Counted from the first letter of the stretch, positions 16,646 to 24,232 are shown. The stretch is 34,969 nucleotides of DNA from Anaerolineae bacterium (GCA_026645815.1 JAPKMR010000038.1:1-34969); one strand, 5' to 3'. Notes: a model not told the origin generated them from the letters alone. A program made the numbers and translations.

Positions 16646-17777
16646 AAGGATGTTGCCGGTGTTGCGAATTGATGATGGCAGGCTCAAAGCCGCCAACCAC
16701 GGGCGCCGGATGCCTTTGGGGTGGCGGTTTTTTGTTACCGTGTGGCTTTTGTCTCTGGTAGCATGCACGCCGGGTCGGTCTGCTTCGTTGAATGTACCTG
16801 CCACTGAATCACGGTTGTATGTGATGATGTCTACCGAGTCCGGTTGGGTACTTGCTGATGCCGATATTGCAACAGGTACACTCACCCCGCTGCTGGAAGG
16901 TGTTAGCGGTTTCACTCCGGCGCCGGAGGGCTTTGTTGTTGTGGCAAATGGAGGTCGCACCCTCGCGCGCTGGGACGGGGAGCGCATTTATACATTATGG
17001 GAGTGTGCCGGTGAATGCCGTGACCCGGTGCTCTCTGCTGATGGGAAAAATCTTGCCTGGATTGAGGAGAAAGAGGGCAAGTATGAGGGTTGGGTTCTTA
17101 CACTCGCGGATGACCTGGCGACGTCGCTTGGAGCCTTGTCAAGCCGTCCCGTCTGGAATCCCGTGGGGGACCAGTTAGCGGCGGTTTCCCCCGAGGGGCT
17201 GGTGCTCTGGTCGGCGGTAGGTGAGCGTTTGGCGAGTTTGGATTTGCCGCTATTGGCGGCGCAGCCTTCTTGGGCGCCGGCAGGCGATCGGCTAGCCGTC
17301 ATTGTGCCGGCGGGCGCGGCAATCTCTCTCGATCCGCGCCTGTTGGCACTCGATTCTGAGATGGCGTTGTTGCAACCACTTGCTGCGGACACATTGTTGG
17401 CGCAAATCTCGGAGTTGGCATGGAGCCCAACCGGGGAGCAGGTTGCGTTGCTCCGGCGGCGCTTTTTCCCACCAGAGGAGACACATGCAGACGGGGATGC
17501 TGACACATACCACGAAGAGAGCTCCGGTGCGGATGCGTTAGGACCTCAACCATGGCTCTTTGCAATGGATGGGGGCACTTTTATCCCATTACCGGGTGAT
17601 GTTGGCGCCAGTTTTGCGCGCCCGGTGTGGTCCGCTGATGGACGCTGGTTGGCGGCGGTACGGTTGCCGATGGGCATTCCGGATCCACGCCCTGAGGTAT
17701 GGGTATGGGATGTGGCGACCGGGGAGCTGCTGCAGCGTTTTCCTGGTACGGCGGCGCCGGCGTGGGGAGAGCGCTGA
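16623..17777 (+). CDS. WD40/TolB-like beta-propeller lipoprotein
   Basis: Up to 384 residues. A hydrophobic stretch ending in LLSLVAC (Cys near residue 48 from the GTG start) looks like a lipoprotein signal preceded by a basic RRMPLGWR n-region. The rest contains repeated beta-propeller strand motifs such as DPVLSADGKNLAWIE, SRPVWNPVGDQLAAVS, PSWAPAGDRLAVI, LAWSPTGEQVALL and PVWSADGRWLAAVR, about 45 residues apart. The fold suggests extracytoplasmic protein or glycan binding; no enzyme motif is visible. The GTG at 16623 (AGAGGG 8 nt upstream) overlaps the preceding gene by 23 nt; ATGs at 16650 and 16710 give a shorter leader, so the start is uncertain. Confidence 0.75.
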   Translation: MACILRLRRMLPVLRIDDGRLKAANHGRRMPLGWRFFVTVWLLSLVACTPGRSASLNVPATESRLYVMMSTESGWVLADADIATGTLTPLLEGVSGFTPAPEGFVVVANGGRTLARWDGERIYTLWECAGECRDPVLSADGKNLAWIEEKEGKYEGWVLTLADDLATSLGALSSRPVWNPVGDQLAAVSPEGLVLWSAVGERLASLDLPLLAAQPSWAPAGDRLAVIVPAGAAISLDPRLLALDSEMALLQPLAADTLLAQISELAWSPTGEQVALLRRRFFPPEETHADGDADTYHEESSGADALGPQPWLFAMDGGTFIPLPGDVGASFARPVWSADGRWLAAVRLPMGIPDPRPEVWVWDVATGELLQRFPGTAAPAWGER

Positions 17778-17800
17778 AGTGGAAGCTCTGAATTGCTGAT

Positions 17801-18406
17801 TTAGCGCCTGGTCAGTACATAAAACCCAACGACGAGTGTGATTTGCAGCGCCACGATGATCCAGAACCAGCGCCTGAATTCCACTTTGGCAGTCTTGTGG
17901 CGGAAGATTTGCATTCCGGCAAATGCGCCGATTGTTCCCCCTACCGCTGCCAAAGCTAATAAAACCTTCTCAGGTACTCGGGCGTATCCCTGTCGCGCCA
18001 CGAATTTGTCGTAACCGTAGATGACGAAGGCAGTCAGATTGATTGCTATGAGCCATGCGGCTAATGGGTCGAGTGAGGATTGCAGAATGAGGAACACACT
18101 CAGAATGACAGCTATTGTCATTGCTACTGTTCCAAAACGGAGTATGGGTTGTGTCGTCCGGCGCATCTTGCCCCTTTGTGGTATTTGCTTTGGCTTCGGC
18201 TGATGTGTTGAGACCGAAATTGTGCCTGCAGGAAACGGTGTATTGATGTCACGCATTCCTGGTCGTCGCTCACTGTTCCTTTGCGCCCGGCATTCCTGGC
18301 AGAGTTTGGGGCGGTTCAGGTGGTGTTCTCTAAAGAAACGCTGTTCACCCTCGGCCCAGATGAAGTCGCGACCGCACTTGATACATTCAATGGTTTCGTC
18401 ACTCAT
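17801..18406 (-). CDS. zinc-ribbon and DUF1294 membrane protein
   Basis: A 201-residue fusion. The N-terminal 45 residues form a probable zinc ribbon with CxxC pairs Cys8/Cys11 and Cys36/Cys39, in the zf-trcl style (FIWAEGEQRFFREHH between the pairs). After a linker come three or four membrane segments from about residue 90. The DUF1294 core includes INLTAFVIYGYDKFVARQG near 120 and GMQIFRHKTAKVEFR near 165. DUF1294 has no established function and is fused to a cold-shock domain in some other bacteria. AAGG sits upstream of the ATG at 18406. The gene follows the cysteine-cluster gene by 20 nt and probably shares its transcript. Confidence 0.8.
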   Translation of the reverse strand: MSDETIECIKCGRDFIWAEGEQRFFREHHLNRPKLCQECRAQRNSERRPGMRDINTPFPAGTISVSTHQPKPKQIPQRGKMRRTTQPILRFGTVAMTIAVILSVFLILQSSLDPLAAWLIAINLTAFVIYGYDKFVARQGYARVPEKVLLALAAVGGTIGAFAGMQIFRHKTAKVEFRRWFWIIVALQITLVVGFYVLTRR

Positions 18407-18426
18407 ACTACCTTGTCATCATCCTG

Positions 18427-18954
18427 CTAGACTTGAGGGTCCGCCAGATAGCTATCGTGTTGATTCCTGAACATCGTCAGTAGTTCCTCCAGGGGTAAGT
18501 GGAGGATGTCATCTATCTCAATCAACTCGGTGCCGCACCGGAAGTACTTTCTGCCATCGGGATATTCGTACCAGTAGCCTTCGGTTCCATCACAGTTTCC
18601 GCACCCATAGCAACCGGTGTACTTGAAATTGTATTCTTCGATTGTCTTTTGTATAGCCTCGTGGAAAAAAGTGGAGTACTGCTGTGTGGCACAGAATCGG
18701 ATTTTGAGGATGGGCCTATCTCGGCTGACTGCAAACCTGAGCAGCGTTTTTTTGATCTTGCGATGGGTGAACGTGTAACTGATGGAACGGGTTTTGTCCC
18801 GTTTCGCGCGGTATCCCAGTTGATTTGCGCCTTCAGCAATCGCTAGAAACACCTTCCGCTCTTCATCTGTCAAAATCGCGAAGTAGTCATCCATCTTTAG
18901 GTGTGATTTCTCAATAGGTTCGGCACGTTTCAGTTGTGTGGCATCCAATTCCAT
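18427..18954 (-). CDS. hypothetical protein with CxxCxxC cluster
   Basis: A 175-residue soluble protein, not recognised. The N-terminal half is basic and helical (DYFAILTDEERKVFLAIAEG near 23). The C-terminal half has CYGCGNC near residue 114 and a further cysteine in YFRCGTELIEI near 137, suggesting a zinc or iron-sulfur site. The C-terminus is acidic. No good ribosome binding site precedes the ATG at 18954; an ATG at 18894 (MDDYF) is an alternative start. It is first in a two-gene minus-strand unit with the zinc-ribbon DUF1294 gene, so both products carry cysteine metal-binding motifs. Confidence 0.55.
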   Translation of the reverse strand: MELDATQLKRAEPIEKSHLKMDDYFAILTDEERKVFLAIAEGANQLGYRAKRDKTRSISYTFTHRKIKKTLLRFAVSRDRPILKIRFCATQQYSTFFHEAIQKTIEEYNFKYTGCYGCGNCDGTEGYWYEYPDGRKYFRCGTELIEIDDILHLPLEELLTMFRNQHDSYLADPQV

Positions 18955-19008
18955 TGTACTGTGATTCGTAGTCTGGGCAATACGACTTTAGAGGTATACG
19001 ACAGGACA

Positions 19009-19062
19009 GTGAAAATCAGATTTCTTCTGCGCCCTGTAGGGGCGCCTGAGATTTTCACCCCC
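19009..19062. repeat. nested hairpin related to the MITE-like element
   Basis: Outer arms GTGAAAATC (19009-19017) and GATTTTCAC (19050-19058) pair perfectly; an inner stem GCGCCC/GGGCGC (19029-19034, 19040-19045) closes a 5-nt loop. The 27 nt at 19036-19062 match the reverse complement of 21380-21406 in the MITE-like element at about 22 positions. It lies just upstream of the dnaN promoter. Confidence 0.5.
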
Positions 19063-19077
19063 CAGAGTCATTTGCAT

Positions 19078-19106
19078 TTGTCAATTCTGAGGGCTTAGAG
19101 TATACT
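19078..19106 (+). promoter_or_regulatory. promoter of dnaN
   Basis: TTGTCA at 19078-19083 and TATACT at 19101-19106 with a 17-nt spacer. The leader to the dnaN ATG is about 75 nt. Confidence 0.75.
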
Positions 19107-19189
19107 TATACTATCTGCAATCAAAGCCGACACAGGTACACGTGCTGTGGGGCTGGACGCAAAGTTCATTTGACCATAGGAGGCCCTAG

Positions 19190-20311
19190 ATGAAACTCTC
19201 TTGCCTTCAGGAAAACCTGTCCAAGGGATTAGGTGTTGTGGGACGTGCGGTCCCTTCGCGAACTACGATGCCAATCCTGAGCAACGTGTTGTTGGCGACT
19301 GATGGGGGACAACTCAAACTTGCGGCGACCAACCTGGAACTGAGTATTGTCCATTGGGTGGGTGCGCGGGTGGAAACTGATGGCGCGATTACGGTGCCAG
19401 CACGCAACTTCATTGATTTGGTGAATTCTTTGCCGCCAGATCAGGTGACTTTGGAGATGGACCCCCACCGCCTTTCTCTGGCGCTTTCCTGCAATGCCGT
19501 CAATGCATCCTTCAGGGGTATATCCGATGAGGAATTCCCGTTGGTTCCGGAGTCTGAGGATGGTACAGGAATGGCGGCAGAAGCGGGTGATTTGCGGCAT
19601 GGGCTGGAACATGTGACGTTTGCGGCTTCGACGGATGATAGCCATCCCGTGTTAACTGGTGTGCTGCTGGAGTTTGGGGCTCAGTCTTTGACCTTGGCAG
19701 CCGCGGATGGTTTTCGGCTCTCGGTTCGCCACGTACCTTTGCTTCAGCCAATCACACATCCTTTTAGTGTGATAGTGCCAGCGCGAGCGCTTGGCGAGCT
19801 GTTGCGCATCCTTGCGGGTCATGAGGAACCGGTGGCTATCTCCACCACGGCGCGGCACAATCAGATTGTGTTCAAACTTCAGGACACTGTGCTCAACTCA
19901 CGGCTCATTGATGGCACTTTCCCGGATTATCGCCGTATCATCCCGCAATCCTATCGTACGCGCGTAGTTCTGGGGCGCGAAGAGTGGCTCCAAGCCTGCA
20001 AGCGTGCGGCTATTTTCGCACGGGATGTGGCCAATATCGTCCGCTTAGGCATCAATCCCGGTGAGGTGGTAGTTTCGGCAGCTTCTGCTGAATTTGGCGA
20101 GGGTTCAACTGCGCTCAGTGCCAATGTCGAGGGCGACGGATTGGAAATTGCTTTCAACGTCCGTTTCCTGATTGATGTTTTGAGCGCTTTGGATGTCCCC
20201 CAGGTAGCTCTAGAGGTGAATGCACCTACCAACCCCGGTGTTATCAAGGCGCTGGGCGATGAGGATGCTTTCACGCATGTGGTCATGCCGATGCACCTGG
20301 GGCAGCGTTGA
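19190..20311 (+). CDS. dnaN: DNA polymerase III beta subunit (sliding clamp)
   Basis: A 373-residue clamp protein. The three repeated clamp domains are about 1-120, 128-245 and 250-373. Recognisable signatures are PILSNVLLATDGGQLKLAATNLE in the first domain (shown here in part), AADGFRLSVR near 180 in the second, DGTFPDYRRIIP near 240 and the terminal VVMPMHLGQR, where the usual ending is MPMR-like. It forms a ring dimer that tethers the replicative polymerase to DNA. AGGAGG at 19178-19183 sets the start. dnaA and recF are not next to it, so it is outside the classical dnaA-dnaN-recF arrangement. It is followed by a DUF4332 helix-hairpin-helix protein. Confidence 0.96.
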   Translation: MKLSCLQENLSKGLGVVGRAVPSRTTMPILSNVLLATDGGQLKLAATNLELSIVHWVGARVETDGAITVPARNFIDLVNSLPPDQVTLEMDPHRLSLALSCNAVNASFRGISDEEFPLVPESEDGTGMAAEAGDLRHGLEHVTFAASTDDSHPVLTGVLLEFGAQSLTLAAADGFRLSVRHVPLLQPITHPFSVIVPARALGELLRILAGHEEPVAISTTARHNQIVFKLQDTVLNSRLIDGTFPDYRRIIPQSYRTRVVLGREEWLQACKRAAIFARDVANIVRLGINPGEVVVSAASAEFGEGSTALSANVEGDGLEIAFNVRFLIDVLSALDVPQVALEVNAPTNPGVIKALGDEDAFTHVVMPMHLGQR

Positions 20312-20372
20312 GTCTTGAAGGTCAGCTAAACCCGTTTATATGCAATTCCACTAACTTTTAAGGAGGTCTTTG

Positions 20373-20777
20373 ATGGCGAAATTGACGATGATTGAAGGGG
20401 TTGGTGAAGTTTATGCTGAGAAGTTGAAGGCAGCGGGTGTGACAACCACGCAGGCACTGTTGGAGATGGGGGCGACGCCCAAGGGACGCAAGGATTTGGC
20501 TGAGGCTACCGAGCTGTCTCCCAAACTGATTCTTGAGTGGGTGAATCGTGTTGATCTCTTCCGGGTCAAGGGTGTAGGCGAGGAATACTCGGACTTGCTG
20601 GAGTTCGCCAGTGTAGATACTGTGCCCGAACTGGCGCAACGCAAGCCTGAGAACCTCCACGCCAAGATGCTGGAGGTCAATGCGGAGCGCAAACTGGTGC
20701 GGCGCCCACCCACTTTGGCACAGGTTGAGAATTGGGTAGCGCAGGCGAAGGAATTGCCGCGCGTGGTGACGTACTAG
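20373..20777 (+). CDS. DUF4332 helix-hairpin-helix protein
   Basis: A 134-residue cytoplasmic protein made of two similar helix-hairpin-helix modules: IEGVGEVYAEKLKAAGVTTT near residue 7 and FRVKGVGEEYSDLLEFASVD near 64. The spacing and the NRVDLFRVKGVG segment fit DUF4332. Such modules bind DNA or act as protein adaptors; no enzymatic residues are seen. AGGAGG about 7 nt upstream sets the ATG at 20373. It lies 61 nt downstream of dnaN in the same direction with a shared terminator, so co-transcription with the clamp gene is likely, and a DNA-related role can be inferred. Confidence 0.85.
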   Translation: MAKLTMIEGVGEVYAEKLKAAGVTTTQALLEMGATPKGRKDLAEATELSPKLILEWVNRVDLFRVKGVGEEYSDLLEFASVDTVPELAQRKPENLHAKMLEVNAERKLVRRPPTLAQVENWVAQAKELPRVVTY

Positions 20778-20804
20778 AACTCTCGGACAATGAAGGATTG
20801 ACAA

Positions 20805-20835
20805 AAACGCCTCCCGGAAACTCCGGGAGGCGTTT
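20805..20835. terminator. bidirectional rho-independent terminator
   Basis: Perfect 13-bp stem (20805-20817 with 20823-20835, AAACGCCTCCCGG/CCGGGAGGCGTTT) and 5-nt loop, with A and T runs on either side. It serves the dnaN-DUF4332 unit and the convergent gene ending at 20855. Confidence 0.88.
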
Positions 20836-20854
20836 GGTTGATCTGCTTTGTGCG

Positions 20855-21286
20855 TTAGAGCTCAACCTCGCGAATTTCGACACTCTTCTCGGCATAGTAG
20901 AATGCCAGGGATTCCTGCATGTCGTGCTTAATCCGGCGTTGTACTTGTCCCATTACATCTACAAATACCAACCCACGTTGGTCTCGTGGGCAGATGACGC
21001 CCAGTCTGGGCTTACGTTGTGAAGTGTCAATTGCCCATTCGCCATGGAAACGCCGCCGGAAAACCTCACCGAGGAACGCGCCCCACACGGTCACGATATC
21101 GGATGAGGGTTGTGGAAACTGACGTAGATGCCGATCAATCCACTCATCTAGCATCTGTAGCCCGACTGCGTCGAACATCACATCAACTGAGGCGAAGCGC
21201 GAAAGGCTGAGCCTGGCACGATCTGCCAGCTCGGTGAGCTGCCGTGCCTGGGTCGGTGGTAGAAATTGGAGTGATTCTGTGGGCAT
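20855..21286 (-). CDS. hypothetical protein, 143 residues
   Basis: Not recognised. A soluble helical N-terminal half (LPPTQARQLTELADRARLS) is followed by a mixed alpha/beta half with VWGAFLGEVFRRRFHGEW near residue 67, PRLGVICPRDQRGLVFVDV near 92, and a C-terminal strand KSVEIREVEL. The WGAFLGEVFRRRFxGxW pattern resembles small uncharacterised proteins seen next to many unrelated genes; no catalytic motif is visible. AAGGACG precedes the ATG at 21286. A promoter of good quality lies upstream. It is a single-gene unit converging on the DUF4332 gene. Confidence 0.6.
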   Translation of the reverse strand: MPTESLQFLPPTQARQLTELADRARLSLSRFASVDVMFDAVGLQMLDEWIDRHLRQFPQPSSDIVTVWGAFLGEVFRRRFHGEWAIDTSQRKPRLGVICPRDQRGLVFVDVMGQVQRRIKHDMQESLAFYYAEKSVEIREVEL

Positions 21287-21319
21287 GTTCGTCCTTGTCT
21301 GGCTCTAGCTTCAAACTCC

Positions 21320-21348
21320 ATTATATCATGGATACTAACCCGGCACAA
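21320..21348 (-). promoter_or_regulatory. promoter of the 143-residue hypothetical gene
   Basis: On the minus strand, TTGTGC (21348-21343) and a perfect TATAAT (21325-21320) are 17 nt apart, 33 nt before the start codon. Confidence 0.65.
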
Positions 21349-21363
21349 ATTTGTAACTGGGTG

Positions 21364-21558
21364 GGGTGCGTTCCAAAGCGGGGGCGACAATCTCAAACGT
21401 CCCTACGGGGCGTGTTAGAAAAGTGATTTTTTGCGGCGTGGCGCAGCCTCGCCGCAAAAATCACTCAAAGAAAGGCAGCAGTTTTAGGGGTGATTTTCGA
21501 TGCCGCGCAGTGCGGCATCGAAAATCACCTTCAAGAATTGTGACTTTGGAACGCACCC
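21364..21558. mobile_element. 195-bp MITE-like element with 15-bp terminal inverted repeats
   Basis: The ends GGGTGCGTTCCAAAG (21364-21378) and CTTTGGAACGCACCC (21544-21558) are exact reverse complements. Inside are two hairpins: 21423-21438 with 21450-21464 (one bulged base) and 21489-21506 with 21512-21529 (18 bp, perfect), both with GTGATTTT/AAAATCAC feet. There is also a small stem around 21399-21415. No ORF or transposase is inside, and I see no target-site duplication at the edges. It lies between divergent genes, just upstream of the promoter of the lipoprotein gene. Related fragments occur at 3351-3408 and 19036-19062. Confidence 0.7.
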
Positions 21559-21572
21559 TTTGAAAAGGAAGC

Positions 21573-21601
21573 TTGTATCATCTGTCAAACTCCAGTATAA
21601 T
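21573..21601 (+). promoter_or_regulatory. promoter of the duplicated lipoprotein gene
   Basis: TTGTAT at 21573-21578 and TATAAT at 21596-21601 with a 17-nt spacer, beginning 15 nt after the end of the MITE-like element. Confidence 0.7.
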
Positions 21602-21665
21602 AGGTTGTTGAAGGCATTTCACTATTTGTGCTGCGATGTCTATATTTCAGTTAAGGAGCATAGTT

Positions 21666-22295
21666 ATGAAACGCAATGTCATTGCAGGTTTGATTGTCGG
21701 GTTGTTGGTATTCTCGCTTGCTTGTGGTGGTGGTACTGATACCCCCGATCCCACACAAGTGCTTACCGACCCCCCCGTCAAGTCAACGGGGGACTTGGAT
21801 ATCAAAATCTCTAACCAGAGTCCCTATGATATCTGCTATGTACAAATTTCGGGAAGCGACGACGAAGATTGGGGCGATGATTGGTTGGGCGATGAGGAAG
21901 TGATTGCTGCCGGTGACTCAAAAACTTTCTCACCTTCCTCTGGGACCTATGACGTAAAGGTCATGACCTGTGATCAGGCAACCCTGGCAACGTTCTGGGG
22001 TATTGGCAGTGATACGACTGTCACCGTAGGGGGACGGGGCCTGGTTCCTTTGGTTGTGGAAAACACGAGCGCAACTGAAATCTGCTTCGTCTATATTGCT
22101 CCTTCGACCAGTGACGACTGGGGTGAGGACTGGTTGGGGGAGTCAGAATCTATTGCGGAGCAGGAAGGCAAGCGCGTTTTCTTTGTCAACCCTGACACTT
22201 ATGACCTGCTGGCGCAGGACTGCGAGGATAATGACCTTGTGACGGAGACCGAGGTCGAGATTATGGACGAGATTACCTGGACAATCTTGGATTAG
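21666..22295 (+). CDS. lipoprotein with two tandem DWGDDWLG modules
   Basis: A 209-residue lipoprotein with signal peptide and lipobox SLAC (Cys20), then a Pro/Thr-rich linker. The mature part is an internal duplication. Module 1 (about 45-120) has YDICYVQISGSDDEDWGDDW, and module 2 (about 125-205) has EICFVYIAPSTSDDWGEDWL. Each continues with an I-A-x-G/Q segment, a GTYD or DTYD strand and a lone cysteine (MTCD, AQDC). The pattern is a small beta-sandwich-like repeat with a strongly acidic loop that could bind metal; this is inferred. I know of no assigned function. AAGGAG at 21653-21658 sets the ATG at 21666. It has its own promoter and terminator. Confidence 0.75.
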   Translation: MKRNVIAGLIVGLLVFSLACGGGTDTPDPTQVLTDPPVKSTGDLDIKISNQSPYDICYVQISGSDDEDWGDDWLGDEEVIAAGDSKTFSPSSGTYDVKVMTCDQATLATFWGIGSDTTVTVGGRGLVPLVVENTSATEICFVYIAPSTSDDWGEDWLGESESIAEQEGKRVFFVNPDTYDLLAQDCEDNDLVTETEVEIMDEITWTILD

Positions 22296-22354
22296 GTTTC
22301 TGGAAAGATTGTTTTGTCCCGGATTTGCATTCGAAGATGGTAGTCTGACAAGCA

Positions 22355-22385
22355 ACAAAGCCGCCTCAAATGTAGGCGGCTTTGT
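22355..22385 (+). terminator. rho-independent terminator of the duplicated lipoprotein gene
   Basis: Perfect 12-bp stem (22355-22366 with 22374-22385, ACAAAGCCGCCT/AGGCGGCTTTGT), 7-nt loop, with a T-rich tail shortly after. Confidence 0.82.
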
Positions 22386-22421
22386 GTTACTTTTGATGCT
22401 TGAGAAATGTAGGGGGTGCTT

Positions 22422-22853
22422 ATGAAAATCAACCCACAGGTGTTGGCGTTATTCACGGCGATGGCATGGGGTATCGGTGGTTTTTTCGAGAAGCGAGGTT
22501 TGCACTTAGGCAATCTCTCTCCGCAATTGGGAATCACCATTCGCACTGCGGTGGCGTTTCTCATTCTGGGACTTGTAAGTTATCCTGAATGGAAAACGTT
22601 GCCCCAGGCTGGACCTAAAGCCTTAGCGATGATGATTTTGGGTGGCGGTGTTGTGGCAGGTGCTGTAGGGATGTTGTGTTTCTACGCGGCGATCAAGGGA
22701 GCGCCACTGGGTGCAGTCATGCCGATTGCTTTCACATCGCCACTCTTTGGTGCGCTAATGGGGTTGTTGGCTGGAACCGAGCCTTTTACTCCCAAGACCA
22801 TCATTGGAATGCTATTGACCATTAGTGGCATTGTGGTGCTTACACTGAAATAA
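22422..22853 (+). CDS. small EamA/DMT-superfamily transporter (single domain)
   Basis: A 143-residue membrane protein equal to one EamA half, with about five membrane segments. Typical features are the AMAWGIGGFFEKRGLHLGN segment at the N-terminus, the AVGMLCFYAAIKGAPLGAVM segment near 90 and the closing IGMLLTISGIVVLTLK. Such half-size proteins work as dimers and export or import small metabolites; the substrate is not readable. AGGGGGTG upstream sets the ATG at 22422. It has no dedicated promoter of clear quality and lies between two terminator-bounded units. Confidence 0.82.
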   Translation: MKINPQVLALFTAMAWGIGGFFEKRGLHLGNLSPQLGITIRTAVAFLILGLVSYPEWKTLPQAGPKALAMMILGGGVVAGAVGMLCFYAAIKGAPLGAVMPIAFTSPLFGALMGLLAGTEPFTPKTIIGMLLTISGIVVLTLK

Positions 22854-22860
22854 GCCGAAC

Positions 22861-22889
22861 TTGACATTGCAGCAAATCTACACCATACT
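22861..22889 (+). promoter_or_regulatory. promoter of the flavodiiron protein gene
   Basis: A perfect TTGACA at 22861-22866 and CATACT at 22884-22889 with a 17-nt spacer, only 8 nt after the upstream stop codon. The resulting leader is about 140 nt. Confidence 0.7.
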
Positions 22890-22920
22890 GGGGCCACCTG
22901 AGGATGGAATAAGTGTGATG

Positions 22921-22997
22921 GCACGCCTTCTGTGGCTTGTATAAGGTGTGCTTCCGTTGTGTTTTGATCTTTGGTAAACCCCTCTGTGTGGGTTTAC
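22921..22997 (+). promoter_or_regulatory. two hairpins in the leader of the flavodiiron gene
   Basis: Stem 1 is GCACGCCTT with AAGGTGTGC (22921-22929, 22943-22951, one G-U pair). Stem 2 is GTAAACCC with GGGTTTAC (22974-22981, 22990-22997). Neither is followed at once by a T run, so they are not simple terminators. They may regulate the downstream mRNA; no known riboswitch class was recognised. Confidence 0.35.
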
Positions 22998-23035
22998 AGA
23001 TTGTTGGTTACTATATCTGAAGGAGGAATGCTCCC

Positions 23036-24232
23036 ATGCCTGCGATTGAAGTAAGACCGGGAATATATTGGATTGGCGTCAATGATCGCACTACCGATCT
23101 CTTTGAGGGTTTGTGGCCCATTACGCGTGAGGGAGTCTCCTATAATGCCTATGTTATCAATGGTGAGAAAAAAGCGCTGATTGATCTGGCGCGTGATATC
23201 AAGGCAGGAGACTTGTTGAATCAGATTGCGCAAATCGTGGACCCGGCGCAACTGGATTATGTAGTGCTCAATCATATGGAACCTGATCACACCGGGGTGC
23301 TGACAACCTTGCACCGCATCGCCCCGAACGCGATGATCCTGGGCACTAAGAAGGCATTGGATATGGTCGCGAGCTACTATCACATCACTGAAGGGGTTCG
23401 CGAGGTGAAAGATGGGGAAACCCTGGAACTGGGACCCAACCACAAACTACAGTTTGTGTCAATGCCGTTCGTTCACTGGCCCGAGACGATGTCTACGTAT
23501 GAGGTGCATCACCGTGTTTTGTTTTCTTGCGATGCTTTTGGTGGTTATGGAGCGTTGCAGGGTGCAATTTTCGACGATCAATATCCCAACCTGGATTTTT
23601 ATGAGCAAGAGGCGTTGCGCTATTATGTCAACATCGTCGCTCTCTACCCGAAACCGGTGTTAAAGGCAATTGACCGCCTCGCCGGCGTTCCCGTTGATAT
23701 CGTGGCTCCTTCGCATGGTTTGATCTGGCGTGGTCGTCCTGAGTATATCATCAACCTTTACAAGAAATGGGCAGAATATGCTGATGCTCCAGGGGATCCA
23801 GGTGTGACCTTGCTCTATGGGACGATGTATGGTCTCACTGAACTGATGGTGGAGGCGGTAGCCGAGGGCGTGGCTCGTACGGGTCTGCCGCTTGAGATTT
23901 TTGATGTCCGTCATACACATTCGAGCTACATTCTCCCCTATCTCTATACCCGACGTGGCGTGTTGGTGGGGGCGCCAACCTATGAGGGTGGGTTATTCCC
24001 GCCAATGGTGGATATGTTGCACATGGCGGAACACAAGCGTATCTTCAATCGACAGGCTGCGTATTTTGGCAGCTACGGTTGGAGCGGCGGTGCGCGACGC
24101 GATTTCAATAGCTTGTGTGAGACACTGCGGTGGAATCCGACTGAAGTTTGGGAGTTCAAGGGAGCGCCTACGCCTGAGTTGTTGCGCGAAGGTGTTGCCT
24201 TTGGGACCCGGTTCGCCGAATCATTGTTGTGA
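23036..24232 (+). CDS. flavodiiron protein (A-type flavoprotein, oxygen/NO reductase)
   Basis: A 398-residue cytoplasmic protein. It has an N-terminal metallo-beta-lactamase-like diiron domain (1-250) and a C-terminal flavodoxin domain (about 255-398, starting TLLYGTMYGLTE). All diiron ligands expected from characterised members are present: His80, Glu82, Asp84 and His85 in HMEPDH, His147 in HWPET, Asp166 in SCDAFG, and His227 in PSHGLIW. The family reduces O2 to water or NO to N2O with electrons usually from rubredoxin or coenzyme F420, protecting anaerobes. No rubredoxin is fused or adjacent. A GGAGG site precedes the ATG at 23036. Which gas is reduced cannot be told by eye. Confidence 0.94.
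   Translation: MPAIEVRPGIYWIGVNDRTTDLFEGLWPITREGVSYNAYVINGEKKALIDLARDIKAGDLLNQIAQIVDPAQLDYVVLNHMEPDHTGVLTTLHRIAPNAMILGTKKALDMVASYYHITEGVREVKDGETLELGPNHKLQFVSMPFVHWPETMSTYEVHHRVLFSCDAFGGYGALQGAIFDDQYPNLDFYEQEALRYYVNIVALYPKPVLKAIDRLAGVPVDIVAPSHGLIWRGRPEYIINLYKKWAEYADAPGDPGVTLLYGTMYGLTELMVEAVAEGVARTGLPLEIFDVRHTHSSYILPYLYTRRGVLVGAPTYEGGLFPPMVDMLHMAEHKRIFNRQAAYFGSYGWSGGARRDFNSLCETLRWNPTEVWEFKGAPTPELLREGVAFGTRFAESLL

Noticed and set aside
16623..16709. Exact start of the beta-propeller lipoprotein
   Set aside because: Three candidate starts (16623, 16650, 16710) could not be separated with confidence, so the site with the best upstream AGAGGG was used without claiming it as proven.
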